Below are positions 24,260-24,659 of a DNA stretch of 24,659 nucleotides, piece by piece. How positions within the stretch are numbered: the first letter of the stretch is position 1; every line of letters starts with the position of its first letter. This DNA comes from DATLYB01 sp964502525. GTDB taxonomy: Bacteria; Bacteroidota; Bacteroidia; Chitinophagales; CAIOSU01. Below the pieces are notes generated by a model. The model was not told the origin of the DNA. It did no database searches and saw only the letters and a list, made by a program, of their open reading frames with translations. The stretch covers positions 1 through 24,659 of the forward strand of contig CAZCXH010000065.1 in NCBI GenBank assembly GCA_964502525.1, given 5' to 3'. Both the position numbers and the translations under genes were made by a program.

Positions 24260-24605
24260 GCGCATACCGAAAGTTTCGCTCATAGATATGCTCGATTCGC
24301 TGAATGCCGTTCTTGATTATACCCCGGGTTGGGCTATGAGGAATATCTTGGCGACCGCAAAACGCGGGATGCGGTTTACCGCAACATAGGGGTGATGGGT
24401 GACGCAGCCAGGCGCCTGCCTGACGACTTTACCGCGAAATATCCCGAAGTGGAGTGGAGCAAAATCATCTCCACGCAATGCAATTTTTCACGGTTACGAT
24501 GAGATTGATGACGCCATCGTTTGGAACATCGTCACCAGTATTTTGCCTGAACTAAAGAGGAAACTCGAAAAGATATTATCTGAAATCAATGGCAAGCTAG
24601 GGTGA
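24252..24605 (+). pseudogene. hepT: HEPN-domain toxin (HepT-like, DUF86), two frameshifts
   Basis: The sequence must be read in three pieces. From ATG 24252: KRIPKVSLIDMLDSLNAVLD, YT-. Then from about 24323 in a second frame: GLGYEEYLGDRKTRDAVYRN, GVMGDAARRLPDDF, WSKIIST. Then back in the first frame: RNAIFHGYDEIDDAIVWNIV, ending KLG at the TGA 24603-24605. Loss of one C from a C-run near 24322-24325 and loss of a CG dinucleotide near 24475 explain both breaks; restored, the toxin is about 118 residues. The ribonuclease motif R-x4-H-x-Y (RNAIFHGY), whose Tyr is the AMPylation target in HepT, is preserved but cannot be reached in frame. The predicted product stops at TAG after about 45 codons. 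Confidence 0.85.
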
Positions 24606-24608
24606 GAC

Positions 24609-24631
24609 GGGGATTTTCCGCGAAAAAAGTA
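24609..24631 (+). repeat. right copy of the 23-bp direct repeat
   Basis: Identical over 23 bases to 23873-23895. It begins 3 bases after the HEPN stop codon. Together the two copies bound a unit of about 736 bp that contains only the MNT-HEPN pair. Confidence 0.85.
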
Positions 24632-24659
24632 TACCAAGAGTAGTCGAATTTCCGAAGGG

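Noticed and set aside
1..24659. CRISPR array, tRNA, rRNA or phage integrase
   Set aside because: No regularly spaced repeats, cloverleaf-like or rRNA-like sequence, or recombinase motifs were seen on either strand.

Overview
The window looks like a chromosomal segment of a Bacteroidota bacterium, probably a Chitinophagales- or Sphingobacteriales-type lineage. The pointers are a TonB-dependent receptor with an N-terminal carboxypeptidase-like domain, a very large alpha-2-macroglobulin of the Bacteroidota type, several TAnnTTTG-like -7 promoter motifs, Bacteroidota-style lipoproteins, and traces of type IX secretion (T9SS) client genes. No rRNA, tRNA, CRISPR array, integrase or complete insertion sequence was seen.

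Layout. (1) 1-596 is a decayed toxin-antitoxin (TA) locus on the minus strand: a RelE/ParE-like toxin with a frameshift and a lost C-terminus, and an antitoxin tail abutting a 146-bp palindromic element with 27-bp perfect inverted ends. (2) 597-1811 (minus) is ornithine aminotransferase. (3) 2002-2574 is a conserved-looking hypothetical gene followed by an 8-bp iterated repeat that forms a hairpin. (4) 2753-6375 is a tight run of four genes: crotonase-family enzyme, membrane-anchored M90/MtfA-like zinc peptidase, exported DUF1573-like/VWA protein, and a steroid-5-alpha-reductase-like (DUF1295) membrane protein. (5) 6376-6570 carries five copies of TTACGT in front of a single-domain rhodanese, followed by rpe and a TonB-dependent receptor. 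(6) 10336-12277 holds a GNAT-like protein, a truncated remnant of a secreted protein and a CPBP intramembrane protease. (7) 12519-18632 is one 2037-residue alpha-2-macroglobulin-like protein with an intact thioester motif. (8) 18759-19394 is an endonuclease III homologue in which one iron-sulfur cysteine is replaced by histidine. (9) 19720-20271 is a second TA pair (antitoxin intact, ParE-like toxin frameshifted). (10) 20396-21050 (minus) is a frameshifted LuxR-type response regulator. It diverges from two tandem NTF2/SnoaL-like lipoprotein genes carrying three such domains in total, followed by a terminator with a promoter motif in its loop and an alpha/beta hydrolase. (11) 23873-24631 is an MntA/HepT (MNT-HEPN) cassette between 23-bp perfect direct repeats, with an intact antitoxin and a doubly frameshifted HEPN toxin.

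How it fits together. The centre (about 0.6-19.4 kb) is ordinary, fully intact housekeeping and envelope biology. The two flanks are accessory DNA rich in TA modules, palindromic repeats and broken genes. All three TA modules have a damaged toxin, and at least two keep an intact antitoxin, while about 18 kb of other coding sequence shows no frameshift. That is more consistent with selective loss of toxin function than with random sequencing error. I do not see a clearly new multi-gene defence system. The best candidates for something undescribed are the peptidase-VWA envelope operon, the NTF2-domain lipoprotein pair next to an orphan regulator, and the repeat-bounded TA cassette.
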